The translations under genes and the position numbers were made by a program. Under the pieces are notes generated by a model, which was given only the letters and a program-made list of their open reading frames with translations, did no database searches and was not told where the DNA came from. From the NCBI GenBank assembly GCA_031472005.1, contig PZJY01000003.1, positions 124,001-188,000 on the forward strand: a DNA stretch of 64,000 nt. Reading direction: 5' to 3'. Below are positions 59,957 to 64,000 of this stretch, piece after piece (the stretch's first letter is position 1; each line of letters opens with the position of its first letter). The DNA is from Tetracladium setigerum (taxonomy: Eukaryota > Ascomycota > Leotiomycetes > Helotiales).

Positions 59957-60594
59957 ATGGTGAGTTTGCTTGGCTGAGAAGGCTGGGTGGATGGGTTGAA
60001 GGGCTTTCTTTACGATTGACTGTCTTTAAGAACTGTCTTTCATTATTGATTGCAACCCACGTGGAGACAGCGAAAAAGGAATGGGTAAAAGGGCAGAAAG
60101 AATGGCCATAAGTAAATATTGATAAAACTTTCAATCATACAAAGTAAACTGGGCTTGTGCTAAACCCAAAACCATTAATCTTCAAAATGGGTGACCTGAT
60201 TAGGAAGAAGGATACCTTACTCCGTACTTTAATACGTATATCTTGGATTGTAAATTTATGTGCTTGATGATTTTTACTCACCACCGATGTAATGCATCAT
60301 TCCGAGCTCGTCTGTTTATTTCATAGTTCAATAAAGACGTTTATCATTCTCAATACTCATAAATCAAACCGCACCCCCATATCGCATAAAGGCTTTATGC
60401 CCCACGCAAGTCTCTTCATTCCACCAATTAAACGCAGCTTATTGAACCGAGGAACCTCCTTCCCTTCGCTTCGCGCATCATCATGTGGGGTCCCCACACC
60501 CGAACTCTCCCCCTCAACATCACATAATAAAACCAACATGATATGATGGCTTCTTTCAACTCTACCTTGATATTTCTCATTGATCTAGAGGAGG
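59957..60594. other. Intergenic, no gene seen
   Basis: Between the cutinase stop and the SDH flavoprotein start; the two genes point the same way. One ACGGAGTA copy on the minus strand at 60218-60225. Confidence 0.5.
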
Positions 60595-62964
60595 ATGAAG
60601 AACCTCAAAAGGGCGTGTGAGAAAGCTCTCCGAAACAATCCACCAAATCCGGCTTTGAAGTTGTTGAGTTTGGGAAGGAGGAGGGGTTATATAACACAAG
60701 CTGCGAGAAGAAGAGCTTCTTCAGTTGCTCATGGTGGGAGTGGAAATGGGAATGGGTTGAGTTTTCCGGTTGTGGATCATCATTATGAGTGAGTTTTCCC
60801 TTTTGTATATATTTTTGACTTTTGAGATGCGTATTGGGAAGGGAAGGGTTGTGTCTGAATTGAATCGCAGCAGCTGATGAAACTGTTGGACATTAGTGCG
60901 ATTGTGGTTGGAGCTGGTGGTGCTGGGTTGAGAGCTGCTGTTGGGCTGGCGGAAGCTGGTCTTGAGACTGCTTGTATTAGCAAATTGGCAGGTTTTTCTT
61001 TTCATTTATTTATTTGAGGGGGTTTCATCTCCCCGAAAATGTCGTTTTCGTTCTGTTGTCAGTCGTTGAGGGTTTCGGGGTCAGCAAGAAATATAGACTA
61101 ACAACTTTCAGTTTCCAACTCGATCACATACCGTCGCGGCCCAAGGTGGTATCAATGCTGCTTTGGGGAATATGACTGAAGGTTTTTAAGAATTCTTTGA
61201 AATTTTCAAAGGAATCAATGACTTACTGAAGGGATAAACAGACGATTGGCGCTGGCATATGTACGATACGGTGAAAGGTAGTGACTGGCTCGGCGACCAA
61301 GATGCTATCGTAGGTCCAACATCTCTTCCTGAGTATATCCTACCATGAAAACTACTCCATGAAGGATTAAACAACTTATTAAAAGAAAATTATGACTAAC
61401 GTAAACAAAGCACTACATGACCCGAGAAGCCCCCGCTGCAGTCTACGAACTCGAAAACTACGGCATGGCCTTCTCCCGCACCTCCACAGGTCACATCTAC
61501 CAACGCGCCCTTGGAGGACAATCCCTCTCTTACGGCACTGGCGGACAAGCCTATCGCACGGCCTGCGCCTCCGATCGAACAGGACACGCCATGCTCCACA
61601 CTCTCTACGGCCAATCCCTCAAACACGACACCAATTTCTTCATCGAGTATTTCGCGCTTGATCTATTAATGGTTGACGGTTCTTGCGTTGGGGTTTTATG
61701 CCTGAGTATGGAAGATGGGACATTTCACCGGATGTTTGCGAAGAATACAGTTCTTGCTACGGGCGGTTATGGGAGAGCGTATTTCTCTTGCACGAGTGCG
61801 CACACTAGTACGGGGGATGGCAATGCTATGGTTTCGAGAGCGGGACTGCCGAATCAGGATATGGAGTTTGTGCAATTCCACCCGTCGGGTATCTATGGTG
61901 CAGGCGTGTTAATCACGGAGGGCGCAAGAGGCGAAGGAGGGTATTTGTTGAATGCAAATGGGGAGAGATTCATGGAACGTTATGCGCCCACTGCAAAGGA
62001 TCTTGCTTCGAGGGATGTAGTCTCGCGATCTATGAACCTCGAGATTAAAGAAGGGAGAGGTTGCGGAACGGACAAAGATCATATTTTCCTTCAACTCTCA
62101 CATCTTCCTGCAGAAATCATTCATGAACGACTTCCTGGTATTGCGGAAACAGCTAGTATATTCGCTGGCATCGACATCACACGAGAACCTATCCCGGTGC
62201 TCCCAACAGTGCATTACTGCATGGGCGGTATACCAACGAATTACAAAGGTCAAGTGATTTCGGTTGCCAAAGACGGCAGTGAAGAGATCGTGGAAGGATT
62301 GTACGCAGCAGGGGAATCGGCCTGTGTTTCTGTGCACGGTGCGAACAGACTAGGCGCCAACTCCCTCCTAGATATCGTTGTTTTCGGAAGAGCGTGTGCC
62401 TTGCACATCGCAGAGAACAATTCAAAGGGAGCTGCTCACCTTCAAGTTCCCGCGGATATCGGTGCTCAAACTTTGTTGGAGACGAAGGAGATATTGCACG
62501 CAGAAGGCGACACATCATCTTCTAAACTCCGCTTGGACATGCAAAAAGCAATGCAATCACACATCTCCGTCTTCCGCACACAAGATTCCTTGCAAACAGG
62601 AAATGACCTCATTTCAGCAGTCTCGAAGGATTTCAAAGAACGACTTAAGGTCACGGATAAATCGTTGATATGGAATAGCGATCTAATTGAGACGTTGGAG
62701 ACGCGGAATCTGCTTACTTGTGCGGCGCAGACGGCAAAGAGCGCGTTGGAGAGAAGGGAGAGTAGAGGGAGTCATGCGAGAGAGGATTTTGTGGAGAGGA
62801 ATGATGAGGAATGGTTGAAGCATACGTTGAGTTGGCAGGGTGGTGGTGGTGGTGCTAGTGACAGAGAGGGTGATGGGGTGAGGTTGGGGTATAGAGAAGT
62901 AGTGATGACTACGCTTGATGAGGAGGAGTGTAAAAGTGTACCTCCGAGGAAAAGATCTTACTGA
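60595..62964 (+). CDS. Succinate dehydrogenase flavoprotein subunit, divergent paralogue
   Basis: Flavoprotein of mitochondrial complex II, oxidising succinate to fumarate. Five exons: 60595-60788, 60897-60987, 61112-61181, 61242-61309 and 61411-62964 (1977 nt, 658 aa). Residues 1-55 are Arg-rich with no acidic run, a mitochondrial presequence ([16 protein letters not shown]). FAD Rossmann motif [11 protein letters not shown] at 68-78; the covalent flavin histidine is His101 in [10 protein letters not shown]; active-site blocks [67 protein letters not shown]. Unlike the very conserved housekeeping Sdh1, it has changes at normally fixed places (HYCMGGIP for [17 protein letters not shown] for ACGEAACVS) and a Gly-rich insert near the C-terminus (QGGGGGAS). 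The second intron has a GC donor and the third a weak GTTTTTAAG donor. I read it as an extra, still coding SDH1 copy; whether the main gene is elsewhere is inference. Confidence 0.9.
60988..61111 (+). other. GC-AG intron in the SDH flavoprotein gene
   Basis: The reading frame requires exon 2 to end at AAATTG (60987), because the next exon starts with TTTCCAACTCGATCACAT, the FPTRSH of the flavin-binding motif. The intron therefore begins GCAGGT, not GT. Its 3' end is normal (GACTAAC branch, TTTCAG). Using the GT three bases further in would shift the frame. Confidence 0.75.
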
Positions 62965-64000
62965 CTGAGCTGAAAGTAGTCGCCGAAGTGGTGTTTGTTG
63001 TGAAGTAGATTGTACACTTGTCTTTCAAATAAAGAAATAACGACAAAAGACAATAAAGCATAAGATTACTAGAACTTCAAAGACAAAACGAGAAAACAAC
63101 TTAAACTTGCTCAACTTCGCATTCTTCAGCTGTGGACGTTCCATAACAAGATTTATATCACTCCTACCTAGCCTCATTGATTTGGATGTAATCTCTGTCC
63201 CATTACCCTCACAACTCATCAGATGAAAACAGAACAAGGATCCATGCCAAACTGAACAACGTCCCTCGCGTGCTTTTCCTAGCTTAAAAGCCCAAAGGGA
63301 CTGGTGAAAGTCAAAATCAACGCCAACTTCGAGAATCGCAACACCATTGCTCTACTCGCACTAGCAGTGATAACAGTGGGCTCCTCTTTAACTTCTGAAT
63401 TCCAAATACTCACAAAAGCACTAGCTCAATCACATCTCCCTTCTAGAAGCCCATCGAACCCATCAAAAGAAATTACAGTAATTTTCCTCGCTCTCTGACG
63501 GTTGTCTTTCCCGCAATAAGCAATTAACATACCTAGTTCAGTCATTAGCCACGATCAGGACCTCGACCTCAAAACAAAACAAAATAGCCGAGCTTACCTA
63601 CCTTCCCCCATGTGTTCCCCTATCTTCCTAGGTACCCATGTGGCAAGAAAAAAACGATCTAGCCCCTTACAATTGCATACAGTACGCCTACCTTACCTAG
63701 CCCTGCTTTCAACTCCGAGATCATGCATAGAGCAGCAAAAGCATGAAGCATGCCAAAAAACACACTTGCCACTTGGCAATGATTCCTACAGAAAGTTTGT
63801 CGGTAACCAATCATGATTGTAAATGTAACAGTTAATAAACACTCGTTAAGCGAAAGAGATGATGATAGCGGAGAAATTGTCGGATGGGTCATGGATGATG
63901 TGATGTGGGGATTTTTAATTAATCTTCTTCAGCTGTGTTGGGATGTGTCTCGCCACCACACCACACCCCACTGTGTGGGGAAGGAACCTGTAAAACGAGG
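62965..64000. other. Right-end intergenic sequence, no gene seen
   Basis: The last kilobase holds no recognisable exon. Several CCTACC/CTTACCTA words occur around 63590-63700. A gene starting beyond the window edge cannot be excluded. Confidence 0.5.

Overview
This 64 kb window is nuclear DNA of a filamentous ascomycete. Short introns (about 45-150 nt) begin mostly with GTAAGT-like donors, have CTAAC/CTAAT branch points and end in CAG/TAG. The gene set (Ssd1, NADP-glutamate dehydrogenase, DUF3433 protein, cutinase, CFEM-like GPI protein, small cysteine-rich secreted protein) fits a plant-associated Pezizomycotina fungus. Leotiomycetes/Sclerotiniaceae is my best guess, an inference from general protein character and not a search result. 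There is no rRNA, no convincing tRNA, no CRISPR array and no intact transposon.

Layout, left to right. 2159-3321 (+) dihydroorotate dehydrogenase, class 1A, frameshifted. 3647-4710 (-) secreted ferritin-like Rds1-type protein. 6592-11136 (-) Ssd1. About 12219-14323 (+) Gle1 mRNA-export factor with an unresolved 5' end. 16244-17865 (-) NADP-glutamate dehydrogenase. 20231-24943 (-) large membrane DUF3433 protein. 25851-26906 (-) aldo/keto reductase. 27369-29099 (-) amidase. 30652-31515 (+) methyltransferase. 33343-33918 (+) small cysteine-rich secreted protein. 34550-35523 (-) TRAP-alpha/Irc22-like ER protein. 36281-37305 (-) medium-chain reductase, frameshifted. 38694-40552 (-) RCC1. 41793-42558 (-) CFEM-like GPI-anchored protein with a stop at its predicted splice junction. 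43647-47979 (-) GMC oxidoreductase fused to an alpha/beta hydrolase. 50896-51815 (-) 2-oxoglutarate/Fe(II) oxygenase. 52470-52845 (+) truncated MFS transporter. 53435-56476 (-) Mov10/SDE3-type helicase. 58905-59956 (+) cutinase. 60595-62964 (+) second, divergent succinate dehydrogenase flavoprotein. Intergenic stretches are long (0.3-2.9 kb).

The genes do not form a recognisable metabolic cluster. Housekeeping genes (ssd1, gle1, gdh, rcc1, irc22, helicase) alternate with surface/secreted genes (Rds1-like, cysteine-rich protein, CFEM-like protein, cutinase) and with stand-alone redox or hydrolytic enzymes. Exon joins were derived by hand. For every intact gene the summed exon length is a multiple of three and the family motifs run across the junctions.

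Most worth a second look: the unannotated-looking cysteine-rich secreted protein at 33343; the extra SDH flavoprotein with a GC donor; the GMC-hydrolase fusion with a Cys in the nucleophile position; an Ssd1 that keeps the RNase II acidic tetrad and carries many HxRxxS motifs; and several broken genes, two of which each lack one base beside or within a short C run, so assembly error must be excluded before calling pseudogenes.
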